A DNA stretch of 40,899 nucleotides, taken from NCBI GenBank assembly GCA_045577635.1, contig JAZNIS010000026.1, positions 1-40,899 of the forward strand, written 5' to 3'. Shown here piece after piece: positions 10,751 to 18,830 of the stretch; the stretch's first letter is position 1; every line of letters starts with the position of its first letter. The translations under genes and the position numbers were made by a program. The notes beneath the pieces are model-generated. The model saw nothing but the letters and a program-made list of their open reading frames with translations, searched no databases and was not told where the DNA came from. This DNA is from UBA6345 sp045577635. GTDB taxonomy: Bacteria > Bacillota > Clostridia > Christensenellales > UBA1242.

Positions 10751-11770
10751 ATGAAAAATATTTTTACTTTGGTTTGTTTAATATTAGCAACAATAATAGG
10801 TGCAGGGTTTGCAAGTGGAAAGGAAATTGTGGTATTTTTTAGTAGCTACGGTTTAATTAGTTTTACTACAATAACACTATCATTTTTTCTGTTTTATTTT
10901 AGTGTTAAATTATTTTTAAACTATTCAAAAACTTTTAAAACAAAAAATATTTTTGAAGTAAACAAACAACTTTTTGGTAAATTTTCAGTTATATTCAATT
11001 TATGTTTCTTGTTTTCTTACTGTATTGTTTTGGCTGGTATGTATGCAGGAATTTATGAAGTTTATTTAACAGTTTTTAATGAAACAATTTCAAAAATTTT
11101 TACTATATTTACGGTTTTTATTGTTGTTTTTGTGTTAATAGGTGGCTTAAATAGAATTAGTAAATTTAATAATTTTTTTATTCCTTTAACAATACTATTG
11201 TTAATAATTTCAGCAATATTAAGTTTAAAAAACACTAATTTCAACATTAATTTTAATACGGAATCAAACATAATAAATGCTTTAATTTCATCGGTAAATT
11301 ATGTTGGAATTAATATGTTACTTGCAAGTTCAATATTACTTACAGTTGGTAAAGATTACTCAAAAAAACACATTAAAATTTCGTCAATAATTAGCTGTTT
11401 AATTTTAGTTTTGTTAATATTTTTGTTTAATTTTGTTTTAATAAATCAATCTAAATTGTCTGATTTGCCAATGGCAACAATATCAGGTAATATAAATAAA
11501 TTATGGGGCATAGTTGTTTTAATTTGTATTTGGTTTGCTATATTTTCAAGCATACTTTCGGTTTCTTACACAATAGTTTCTGTTGTTAAAATAAGCATTA
11601 AATGTGAAATAGTTTCAGCTATAATAACATCTGTTTTGGGGTATGTTTTTAGTTTGTTTGGGTTTAATAAAATTGTTGAATGTTTTTATCCATTAATTGG
11701 GGCTTTAGGAATTTTTTTAATAATAATAGTTTTTATAAAATCAATAAATCAAACTACTATGCAAACTTAA
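10751..11770 (+). CDS. YkvI-family integral membrane transporter-like protein
   Basis: A 339-residue, almost wholly hydrophobic protein with about ten membrane spans. The N-terminus carries GAGFASGKEI (residues ~17-26), the hallmark of the YkvI/COG3949 family, which belongs to the amino acid-polyamine-cation transporter superfamily. The length is normal for the family. Family substrates are not established, so amino acid or similar solute transport is inferred. The start is fixed by this conserved N-terminus, yet no Shine-Dalgarno sequence precedes the ATG: the upstream bases are nearly all A and T back to the terminator hairpin. It is a single-gene unit ending in a terminator shared with the convergent ABC permease gene. 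Confidence 0.8.
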   Translation: MKNIFTLVCLILATIIGAGFASGKEIVVFFSSYGLISFTTITLSFFLFYFSVKLFLNYSKTFKTKNIFEVNKQLFGKFSVIFNLCFLFSYCIVLAGMYAGIYEVYLTVFNETISKIFTIFTVFIVVFVLIGGLNRISKFNNFFIPLTILLLIISAILSLKNTNFNINFNTESNIINALISSVNYVGINMLLASSILLTVGKDYSKKHIKISSIISCLILVLLIFLFNFVLINQSKLSDLPMATISGNINKLWGIVVLICIWFAIFSSILSVSYTIVSVVKISIKCEIVSAIITSVLGYVFSLFGFNKIVECFYPLIGALGIFLIIIVFIKSINQTTMQT

Positions 11771-11803
11771 AAAAACACACCAAATAAAGCTAAAATAATA
11801 AAA

Positions 11804-11834
11804 CACCTTAAAAATAATTAAGGTGCTTTTATTT
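11804..11834. terminator. bidirectional terminator between ykvI-like gene and ABC permease gene
   Basis: CACCTTAA (11804-11811) pairs with TTAAGGTG (11818-11825), loop AAATAA, with A-rich and T-rich flanks. The stop codon of the minus-strand permease gene (11834-11836) abuts the T tract. Confidence 0.75.
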
Positions 11835-12688
11835 TAATGATTGTTTCGTTTTCTGTTAACAAATTTTTCTAAAATAACAATTAAAAAATACATTAAAACA
11901 GCTAGTAAACAAAGTATAATAGTGCTTGCCATAACAAGGTCTAGTTTAAACACTTGACCACCATAAACAATTAAATATCCAAGCCCAGCTTTGCTAACTA
12001 AATATTCTCCCATAATTGTTCCAACCCAAGTTAAGCCAACATTAATTTTTAAAACAGAAATAAATTCAATTAATGAGTTTGGAATTATTAATTTTAATAA
12101 TATTTGTAGTTTGTTTGCTCCCATACTTTTAAGTAATAATATTTTATTTGTATCACATGAATTAAAAGCACTTAACATACTTAATATTGTAATAACAATC
12201 ATAATTAAAATATCCATAGCAATAATTGAGCCAAATCCAGCACCAATCCAAATAATCAAAATAGGTCCTAGTGCAATTTTGGGCAAGCTATTAATTACAA
12301 CAATATAGGGGTCTAAAATTCTACGGAGAGTTTCGTTCCACCAAAGAATTATAGCAATAACACTACCACCAACAGTTGCAATAATAAATCCAACAGTTGC
12401 TTCCATAAGGGTAATACCAATGTGGTAAAATAGTGTACCGTTGTTAATTAAAATTGCAAGTTGTGAAACAATTTTGCTAGGACAACTCATTATAAAAGTA
12501 TCAATTAAGTTTAACTGTGCAAGTAACTCCCAAACAAAAAATACCGAAATTAAAATTGCCAACTGAAATGTTAGAATAATTCCTTTGTTTATTCTAATCT
12601 TTTTTAAATATTCACTATATTCTTTTGAATGAACAGGTTTTTTATTTATTTGTTTAATATTTTCTTTTTTCAAACTAATTCCTTCCAA
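11834..12688 (-). CDS. ABC transporter permease (SsuC/TauC/ThiX type)
   Basis: A 284-residue inner-membrane permease of the BPD_transp_1 family, in the group that serves nitrate, sulfonate, taurine and pyrimidine importers. After a basic N-terminal stretch it shows about six membrane helices and the coupling-helix region with S-M-G-A-N-K-L (the EAA-type loop that contacts the ATPase). The length is usual. It overlaps the upstream ATPase gene by 19 bases, so the two are translationally coupled. The substrate cannot be read from the permease. Confidence 0.87.
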   Translation of the reverse strand: MEGISLKKENIKQINKKPVHSKEYSEYLKKIRINKGIILTFQLAILISVFFVWELLAQLNLIDTFIMSCPSKIVSQLAILINNGTLFYHIGITLMEATVGFIIATVGGSVIAIILWWNETLRRILDPYIVVINSLPKIALGPILIIWIGAGFGSIIAMDILIMIVITILSMLSAFNSCDTNKILLLKSMGANKLQILLKLIIPNSLIEFISVLKINVGLTWVGTIMGEYLVSKAGLGYLIVYGGQVFKLDLVMASTIILCLLAVLMYFLIVILEKFVNRKRNNH

Positions 12689-13476
12689 ATTTTATTAAAA
12701 TAAACATTAAATCCGATTTCTTCTCTTTTTAAAAGTGGAGTTTTTGCAGTTAATAAAATTTTGTGAATATTTTTTATTGTTGCAGGTCTTGGTGTTAAAA
12801 CTATAATTCTATCTGCCATACTAATTGCTTCAGAAATGTCGTGAGTAACTAATATTGCAGTTTTCTTTTCTGTTTTTAAAATGTTATAAACATCATCGCA
12901 AAGGTTTAATCTGGTTTGGTAATCTAGTGCAGAAAAAGGTTCGTCTAACAATAAAATTTCAGGTTTTAAAGCCAAAGTTCTAATTAACGAAACCCTTTGT
13001 CGCATACCACCACTTAATTGGTTGGGGTACTTATCTTTAAACTCCCATAAACCATATTTTTTAAGTAAATTTTGGGCAGATTCTTTATTTTTATTAAATA
13101 ATTGTTTTCTTTCAATATTTGTTAACTTTAAATTTTTTATTATATTTTTTTCTGTTTTATTTTTGTATTTGCTTCTTTGAATTTCTAGCCCTAAACACAC
13201 ATTTTGTTCTATTGTTCGCCAATCAAACAAATGATCTTTTTGAAACATATAACCACTTTTGTTAACTTCTGCTGGTTTTCCATTTATTAAAACGGAACCC
13301 TTTGTTGGTGTAAGCAGTCCAGAAATTAATGATAAAATTGTGGTTTTTCCACAGCCACTAGGTCCAACAATTGCAATTAGTTCGCCTTCGTTAATTTTAA
13401 AATTAATGTTGTTTAAAGCCAAAGTTTCGCCGTTTTTACTATAATATTTATAAGCAACATTATTAAATTCTAACAT
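12670..13476 (-). CDS. ABC transporter ATP-binding protein (SsuB/TauB/ThiZ type)
   Basis: A 268-residue ABC ATPase. Walker A is GPSGCGKTT (residues ~38-46), the Q-loop is in FQKDHLFDW, the signature is LSGGMRQR (~residues 152-159), Walker B is LLLDEP and the switch histidine lies in VTHD. The family match is to ATPases of nitrate/sulfonate/taurine-type importers. Between the Q-loop and the signature there is a lysine/asparagine-rich insertion of about 25 residues (around 100-130) relative to typical members. A start at ATG 13476 is supported by a GGAG element just upstream. It forms an operon with the permease. Confidence 0.9.
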   Translation of the reverse strand: MLEFNNVAYKYYSKNGETLALNNINFKINEGELIAIVGPSGCGKTTILSLISGLLTPTKGSVLINGKPAEVNKSGYMFQKDHLFDWRTIEQNVCLGLEIQRSKYKNKTEKNIIKNLKLTNIERKQLFNKNKESAQNLLKKYGLWEFKDKYPNQLSGGMRQRVSLIRTLALKPEILLLDEPFSALDYQTRLNLCDDVYNILKTEKKTAILVTHDISEAISMADRIIVLTPRPATIKNIHKILLTAKTPLLKREEIGFNVYFNKIWKELV

Positions 13477-13497
13477 ATTTGCTCCATTTTTATTTAA

Positions 13498-13541
13498 TTA
13501 GAGTTTTCTCTAATATACTTCATTATATTTTTATTTTCTAA
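13498..13541 (-). promoter_or_regulatory. possible promoter and operator of the ABC operon
   Basis: On the minus strand TTAGAA (13536-13541) and TATATT (13512-13517) are 18 bases apart and could be -35 and -10 boxes. A perfect inverted repeat, TTAGAG (13498-13503) and CTCTAA (13508-13513), overlaps the -10 box, a typical place for a repressor operator. The boxes are only moderate matches. Confidence 0.35.
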
Positions 13542-13565
13542 TTAGTGTTAAAGTGTGCTTTGCTA

Positions 13566-13594
13566 TTGAAAAATTTATAATTATATGTTAAAAT
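13566..13594 (+). promoter_or_regulatory. sigma-A type promoter of the zeta-like kinase gene
   Basis: TTGAAA (13566-13571) and TAAAAT (13589-13594) with a 17-base spacer. A GGGG Shine-Dalgarno core follows at ~13607-13610, ahead of ATG 13620. The gene is divergent from the ABC operon. Confidence 0.65.
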
Positions 13595-13619
13595 ATAACT
13601 GTAATAGGGGAATATTGTA

Positions 13620-14651
13620 ATGTTTAATCAAGAAAGAGAAGATAAATTGTTAAACTTAATACAAAATGGTTTTATTCCTTTTACTCATGCTCAAAATGTA
13701 GAAATCATTTTTAATTATGTTAAAGGAAAAAATTCAACAGATGATAGTCAAATGGCTGATGGCAGAGATTTGATTGTTGTTGTTGGTCCATCAGGTTCTG
13801 GTAAAACAACCATTATTGCCAACTTATACGAAGCTGGTTTGCTTACCGATACCGAAGGTAAATTTATTCCTTTTGTTAACCGTTTTTATAATAATGAAAA
13901 AATGACTTTGCAAGAAGAAATTGCTTATAAGGCAGCACTATTAGAAAAAGGTAAATCTTTTATGTTGGAAGCTGCTCAATTTGATGCAAACTATCGTGAA
14001 TTTATTAAAATTGCAAAACTAAAATATGGCTACAATATTTGTATGCTTTACCTAACAAAATCTAATCCACAAGAAAATATTTCTATGGTGGAAAAAAGAA
14101 GAAGGGAAGGTGGGCATGGCAGAAAAAATGTTGAATTAGATGCCTCGGTATTACAAGAAATGTATGAAGTAGATAGTCAAAATTTAGTTGAAATTTTACC
14201 TTATTGTGATATGTGTTATGTTGTTAAAAACCAAACAATGTCAGCCGATTCAGCCGAAAAACCTGTTGTTTTATTGCAAAAGAAACTTTCTGGCGAAATT
14301 GTGTACGACACTCGTTATGAACATGCAGAATTTTTACACGATCAAATTTTAGGAATTAAAACTCCAAAACCTGCTCCAAGACTTACAAGACCAACAGGCA
14401 GATTTATTATTAGTCCAAGGCAACAAGCTCCAAAAGTTATTATTAGGGGTTCAGTGCCAAGGCAAACACTTTTACCACAAGTTCAAATTAAAGGTAGAAA
14501 TCAACAATTAAGAGTTTTAACAGGAATAAAGAGAAGAATTTCTGAAATTAGTTCAATTTCTATTGAAGGTGAATTAGATAGATACACTCCTGAACAAATT
14601 GAAAGAATTATTTCTGGATATGGTCCAGGTATGGGTGGAAAAAAGAAATAG
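13620..14651 (+). CDS. zeta-toxin-like P-loop kinase with basic C-terminal tail
   Basis: A 343-residue protein. The core (about 48-205) has Walker A GPSGSGKTT at 56-64 and the segment EKRRREGGHGRK (158-169). An R-rich stretch followed by GGH is the pattern seen in zeta-toxin/COG4185 kinases, whose lid arginines bind nucleotide. Zeta toxins phosphorylate UDP-N-acetylamino sugars, but many relatives are uncharacterised, so the activity here is inferred only as ATP-dependent phosphorylation. Residues ~235-343 form a Pro/Arg/Lys/Gln-rich tail, probably disordered, ending GGKKK, which I do not recognise. No epsilon-type antitoxin gene lies beside it. It sits on the opposite strand between an ABC operon and its probable binding protein gene. 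A guanylate-kinase-like assignment fits less well because of the GGH motif. Confidence 0.55.
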   Translation: MFNQEREDKLLNLIQNGFIPFTHAQNVEIIFNYVKGKNSTDDSQMADGRDLIVVVGPSGSGKTTIIANLYEAGLLTDTEGKFIPFVNRFYNNEKMTLQEEIAYKAALLEKGKSFMLEAAQFDANYREFIKIAKLKYGYNICMLYLTKSNPQENISMVEKRRREGGHGRKNVELDASVLQEMYEVDSQNLVEILPYCDMCYVVKNQTMSADSAEKPVVLLQKKLSGEIVYDTRYEHAEFLHDQILGIKTPKPAPRLTRPTGRFIISPRQQAPKVIIRGSVPRQTLLPQVQIKGRNQQLRVLTGIKRRISEISSISIEGELDRYTPEQIERIISGYGPGMGGKKK

Positions 14652-14675
14652 AAGGGAAATCCCTTCTATTTTTTA
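14647..14675. terminator. bidirectional terminator between kinase gene and binding-protein gene
   Basis: AATAGAAGGGA (14647-14657) pairs with TCCCTTCTATT (14660-14670), followed by a T tract. The stop codons of the convergent genes (14651 and 14673) lie within or beside the hairpin. Confidence 0.75.
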
Positions 14676-15677
14676 TGCTGTTAATTCGCTATATACTTCG
14701 TTTGCAATTGTGTTATCTACAATTGTTGAAAATGGAATATTTTCGGTTAATTCACCAGCATTACTCATAATGGTTGTTAGTCGGTTATAAGCTGATTCAG
14801 TCATGGCAGGGTTGCTAACCCAAGCATCAATGTCTTTGTAGTTTTCAATACATGTTTTAATGCTTTCTTTTGTGCTTGTGTCAAATGATGGAATTAGTGC
14901 CGAAACAACATCATTAATGTTTGCAGTCATAATAAAGTTGTATGCTTTTAAAACGGCTCTTAAAAAACCTTTAACAATTTCTTTGTTTTTACTAATATAA
15001 CTTTCGTTTGCCATAAAACATGTAAACGGAACTTCGCCACTTTCTTCGCCAACACTAGCAACAATATGTGCATTTCCAGCCGAAACTAAACTACTAGCCG
15101 ATGGTTCAAATGCAGTTACAAAATCAGCAGTACCACCTTGAAAAGCTGTTGTTGTGTTGTTAAATTCAATATCGTATCTTAATGTTATGTTTTCGCCATC
15201 AACTAAACCATTTTGTTCTAGTGCATATTCAAGTGACATAGCAGGCATACCACCTCTTCTTCCAGCAATAATTTCGCTTCCTTCTAAATCTGACCAATTA
15301 AAGTTGGGCATTTCGGTTCTGCCAACTAAAAATGAGCCATCTCTTTTAGTTAACTGTCCAAAAACTTTTGGTAAATCTTTTTTACCTTGTGCAGCAACAT
15401 ATACAGCTGTTTCTGGTCCCATTAAACCGATATCTGCCGACCCAGAAACTAGGGCAGTCATGGAAACATTTGAACCGCCACCGTTAGTAAGTTCAATTTC
15501 AATGCCTTCATCTTTAAAGTAACCTTTATTTATTGCAACATAAAAAGGGGCATAAAATATGCTATGAGTTACTTCATTAACTCTAATTACATTATCTTTT
15601 TTGCTGCAACTACAACCCGTTAAAAATGTGCTAACACAAATAAAAAAAGCAATAGCAAAATAAGTAAATTTTTTCAT
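14673..15677 (-). CDS. ABC transporter substrate-binding lipoprotein (NMT1/SsuA type)
   Basis: A 334-residue periplasmic-binding-type lipoprotein anchored outside the cell. A hydrophobic signal peptide ends in the lipobox LTGC, with the lipidated cysteine at residue 22. The mature part has the NMT1/SsuA/ThiY fold pattern: a Y-A-P-F-Y-V-A-I..G-Y-F-K-D-E-G motif, then a G-S-A-D-I-G segment and an F.GG.ADFV segment. A strong GGAGG site precedes ATG 15677. It is the natural partner of the ATPase/permease pair at 11834-13476 on the same strand, although the kinase gene separates them. The ligand is unknown. No TPP or FMN riboswitch is visible upstream, so thiamine or riboflavin precursors are not supported. 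Confidence 0.85.
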   Translation of the reverse strand: MKKFTYFAIAFFICVSTFLTGCSCSKKDNVIRVNEVTHSIFYAPFYVAINKGYFKDEGIEIELTNGGGSNVSMTALVSGSADIGLMGPETAVYVAAQGKKDLPKVFGQLTKRDGSFLVGRTEMPNFNWSDLEGSEIIAGRRGGMPAMSLEYALEQNGLVDGENITLRYDIEFNNTTTAFQGGTADFVTAFEPSASSLVSAGNAHIVASVGEESGEVPFTCFMANESYISKNKEIVKGFLRAVLKAYNFIMTANINDVVSALIPSFDTSTKESIKTCIENYKDIDAWVSNPAMTESAYNRLTTIMSNAGELTENIPFSTIVDNTIANEVYSELTA

Positions 15678-15812
15678 GATACCTCCAAATTTATTCTTAA
15701 AATATTTTATTCAAATTTAAAATTTTAGGTTAACTATTAGGTTTTGTTGTTGTTTTAATATAAATTTAACTTATAAAATATAATAAAAAACTATAAATTA
15801 AGGCCCTATGAC

Positions 15813-15841
15813 TTGAAATAAAAAGTTTAATTTGCTATACT
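15813..15841 (+). promoter_or_regulatory. sigma-A type promoter for small membrane protein and valS
   Basis: TTGAAA (15813-15818) and TATACT (15836-15841) with a 17-base spacer, about 30 bases ahead of the AAGGGG ribosome site. The rest of the 196-base divergent gap (15678-15873) is AT-rich, and I see no riboswitch or T-box in it. Confidence 0.72.
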
Positions 15842-15873
15842 TAACCTATAAAAATAAACCATAAGGGGATAAT

Positions 15874-16140
15874 ATGGGAATTTTATTAGAAGCATTTGGT
15901 AATTTTATGTCCACATATTTTAAAGGTGTGGTAACTATGCTTAAATCTGTTGATATTATAATAGGAATTAGTTTTGCCATTTTAGGTGTGGCTGTGGCCG
16001 TCTTGGCCCGTAGAACAACCCGAATAATTCGTAAAAGAAATGATATTGATGATAACGACCCAGCACTTATAGCATTTAAAACAGTTGGTTTAGTTCTTAT
16101 GCTAATAGCATTTCTAATTTTAGTATTTAACATTATTTAA
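15874..16140 (+). CDS. small two-helix membrane protein, unknown function
   Basis: An 88-residue protein I do not recognise. Two hydrophobic segments (about 25-46 and 67-87) flank a charged stretch (RRTTRIIRKRNDIDDNDP, about 46-63), so it probably forms a membrane hairpin with the basic loop in the cytoplasm. AAGGGG lies at a good distance before ATG 15874, and the gene has a strong promoter. It ends 38 bases before valS with no terminator between, so the two are likely co-transcribed. No link to tRNA charging is evident. Confidence 0.6.
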   Translation: MGILLEAFGNFMSTYFKGVVTMLKSVDIIIGISFAILGVAVAVLARRTTRIIRKRNDIDDNDPALIAFKTVGLVLMLIAFLILVFNII

Positions 16141-16178
16141 CAGCAAAAATTTATAGCATAAAGGAAAATTTTAATATT

Positions 16179-18797
16179 ATGGAAAAGTCATTTAATCCTG
16201 CAAAGTTTGAAGCAGATATATACAAAAAGTGGATGGATAAGGGCTATTTTAAGGCTGATGAAAATTCAAGTAAACAGCCTTTTACTATTGTTATGCCACC
16301 ACCAAACATCACAAGTAAATTACACATTGGTCATGCTTATGGCATTTCAATTATGGATAGCATTATTCGTTATAAAAGAATGCAAGGTTTTGAAGCTTTA
16401 CTTTTACCTGGAACCGACCATGCAGCACTTGCAACCGAAGTAAAAGTTGTTGAAAGGTTAGCTGAACAAGGTATTAAAAAGGAAGATATTGGTAGAGAAG
16501 CATTTCAAGTGGAAATGCAAAAATGGTATGATGAATTTGGTGGAAAAATTCTTTCTCAATTTAAAAAAGTTGGTATTTCATGTGATTGGGATAGATTAGC
16601 ATTTACACTAGATGAACCAAGATGTAAAAGTGTTAGAAAATCTTTTTATGATTTATACCATAAAGGTTTAATTTATCAAGGTAGCCGTATTACAAACTGG
16701 TGTACAACTTGTAAAACAGCACTTTCAGATATTGAAGTAGATTATCAAAACGATAAAGGTCATATTTGGCATATTAAATATCCAATTGAAAACACCGATA
16801 AATTTATTATTGTTGCAACAACAAGACCAGAAACAATGTTTGGTGATGTGGCAGTTGCAGTAAACCCAAAAGATAAAAGATATAAAAAATTAATAGGAAC
16901 AAATGTTATTTTACCTATTGTTAACAAACCAATTCCTATTATTGCCGATAGTTATGTTGATATTTCGTTTGGAACAGGTATGGTTAAAATTACTCCTGCT
17001 CACGATCCTAATGACTACGAAATTGGTAAAAGACATAACTTACCATTAATTAATGTTATGAACCTTGATGGAACAATGAATGAAGCGGCAGGTAAGTTTG
17101 CTGGTTTAAATTGTTTAGATTGCCGTGAAAAACTTGTTGCCGAACTTGAAAGCCAAGGTTATATGGAAAAAATTGAAAACTATTCACATAATGTTGGACA
17201 CTGTCAAAGATGTCATAATACACTTGAACCAATTGTTACAAAACAATGGTATGTTAAAATGGATGGTTTAGCAAAAAGAGCTATTGAAAAAGTTAAAGAT
17301 GGAACAATTAAATTCCACCCAAAAAGATTTGAAAAAATTTATTTCCATTGGTTAGAAAACATTAAAGATTGGTGTATTTCTCGTCAATTATGGTCAGGTC
17401 ATCGTATTCCTGTGTTTACCTGTGAAAAATGTGGTGAACAAATTGTTGAAATGGATGATCCAACCGTATGTCCAAAATGTGGTTGCAACCATTTAATTCA
17501 AGATCCAGATTCACTTGATACTTGGTTTAGTAGTGCATTATGGCCATTTAGCACATTAGGTTGGCCAGAAGAAACTAAATCATTAGAAAAATTCTATCCA
17601 ACTGATTTAATGGTTACTGCTTACGACATTATTTTCTTCTGGGTAGCTAGAATGATTTTCAGTGGTTTAGAATATACCGACAAAGAACCATTTAAAGATG
17701 TTTTAATGCATGGTTTAGTTCGCGATGAATTAGGCAGAAAAATGAGTAAAAGTTTGGGTAATGGTATTGATCCACTTGATATTATTGAAAAATACGGTGC
17801 CGATTCTTTAAGATTTGCTTTACTTATTGGAACAGGTGTTGGTATGGATTCAAGGTTTAGCTACGATAAAACCGAAAATGCTAGTAACTTCATTAACAAA
17901 TTATGGAATGCTAGTAGGTTTGTAGTTGATAATGTAAACAAAGTAAACTTTGAAGTTAAACCTTTAACCGAACTTAAATTAGGTTTAGCAGATAAATGGA
18001 TTTTAACTGAACTTAACAACACAATTAACACAATTACAAAACAATATGAAAAATATGATGTTGGTATGGCTTGTAACACAATTTATGATTTTGTTTGGAG
18101 CAAATTCTGTGATTGGTATATTGAAGCAAGTAAACCAAGTTTGTATGCTGAAGGCGAAGAACAATTAACAACATTAAATGTTTTAGTTTATGTTTTAGAT
18201 AAAATTTTAAAAATGTTACATCCGGTTATGCCTTTTGTAACCGAAACAATTTATGCTGAACTTCCTAACCACGAAGAAAGCATTATGGTTTCAAGTTTCC
18301 CAACATTTACAAAAGAACTTAACTTTACAACAAGTTATAAAACAATGAACGAAGTTATGAACATTGTTAGAAACATTCGTAACACCCGTAAGGAAATGAA
18401 TGTTGCCGATAATGTTAGAACAAACTTGTTTGTTGAAACTTCTAATAAAGAAATTAAAGCTAATTTAGAAATGATTAAAAAACTTGCTAGTGGTAAAGAA
18501 ATTGAACTTGTAACAAATGGTGCAGAACTTGAAAATAGCACAGTTATTGTTAACGATTTGTTAAAAGTTTATATTCCTAATGGCGATATGATTAACCCAG
18601 AAAAAGAACTTGAAAGATTAAATGCAGAACTTGAAAAAACAGTTGCAGAAATTTCAAGAGCAGAAAAAATGCTTGCAAACCCAGGTTTTGTTGCCAGAGC
18701 TCCACAAGCATTAGTAGATAACGAAAAAGCAAAAATTGTTAAGTATAACGAAATTAAACAAAATCTAGAACAAGCAATTAGCAAATTAGTAAAATAA
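16179..18797 (+). CDS. valS: valyl-tRNA synthetase
   Basis: An 872-residue class Ia synthetase that attaches valine to tRNA-Val and edits mischarged threonine. HIGH is at 49-52 and KMSKS at 521-525. The editing domain lies in between (ATTRPETMFGD motif and the GTGMVKITPAHDPNDYE segment). A zinc knuckle has cysteines at 415, 418, 431 and 434. The C-terminus (~805-872) is the ValRS tRNA-arm coiled coil. The length is normal. In the conserved segment RQLWWGH the second tryptophan is Ser406 here. The AAGG site lies 13-14 bases before the ATG, longer than usual. No T-box leader is seen, so control by uncharged tRNA is not indicated. Confidence 0.97.
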   Translation: MEKSFNPAKFEADIYKKWMDKGYFKADENSSKQPFTIVMPPPNITSKLHIGHAYGISIMDSIIRYKRMQGFEALLLPGTDHAALATEVKVVERLAEQGIKKEDIGREAFQVEMQKWYDEFGGKILSQFKKVGISCDWDRLAFTLDEPRCKSVRKSFYDLYHKGLIYQGSRITNWCTTCKTALSDIEVDYQNDKGHIWHIKYPIENTDKFIIVATTRPETMFGDVAVAVNPKDKRYKKLIGTNVILPIVNKPIPIIADSYVDISFGTGMVKITPAHDPNDYEIGKRHNLPLINVMNLDGTMNEAAGKFAGLNCLDCREKLVAELESQGYMEKIENYSHNVGHCQRCHNTLEPIVTKQWYVKMDGLAKRAIEKVKDGTIKFHPKRFEKIYFHWLENIKDWCISRQLWSGHRIPVFTCEKCGEQIVEMDDPTVCPKCGCNHLIQDPDSLDTWFSSALWPFSTLGWPEETKSLEKFYPTDLMVTAYDIIFFWVARMIFSGLEYTDKEPFKDVLMHGLVRDELGRKMSKSLGNGIDPLDIIEKYGADSLRFALLIGTGVGMDSRFSYDKTENASNFINKLWNASRFVVDNVNKVNFEVKPLTELKLGLADKWILTELNNTINTITKQYEKYDVGMACNTIYDFVWSKFCDWYIEASKPSLYAEGEEQLTTLNVLVYVLDKILKMLHPVMPFVTETIYAELPNHEESIMVSSFPTFTKELNFTTSYKTMNEVMNIVRNIRNTRKEMNVADNVRTNLFVETSNKEIKANLEMIKKLASGKEIELVTNGAELENSTVIVNDLLKVYIPNGDMINPEKELERLNAELEKTVAEISRAEKMLANPGFVARAPQALVDNEKAKIVKYNEIKQNLEQAISKLVK

Positions 18798-18798
18798 A

Positions 18799-18830
18799 AA
18801 AAGACCTAGCAAATAGCTAGGCCTTTTTAT
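18799..18830. terminator. bidirectional terminator between valS and the TSCPD gene
   Basis: CCTAGC (18805-18810) pairs with GCTAGG (18816-18821), loop AAATA, with outer A/T tracts and one internal mismatch. The minus-strand gene stops at 18827, inside the T tract. Confidence 0.65.

Noticed and set aside
10648..10842. 64-codon frame spanning the terminators and the start of the ykvI-like gene
   Set aside because: It runs through two terminator hairpins and overlaps the conserved N-terminus of the YkvI-family protein in another frame.
13620..14651. Guanylate kinase assignment for the P-loop protein
   Set aside because: The RRREGGH segment and domain order fit zeta-toxin-like kinases better, and the typical guanylate kinase GMP-binding motifs were not found.
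15678..15873. TPP, FMN or other riboswitch upstream of the binding-protein gene, or a T-box upstream of valS
   Set aside because: No CTGAGA-type TPP core, RFN-like conserved blocks or T-box TGGNACC motif could be seen on either strand.
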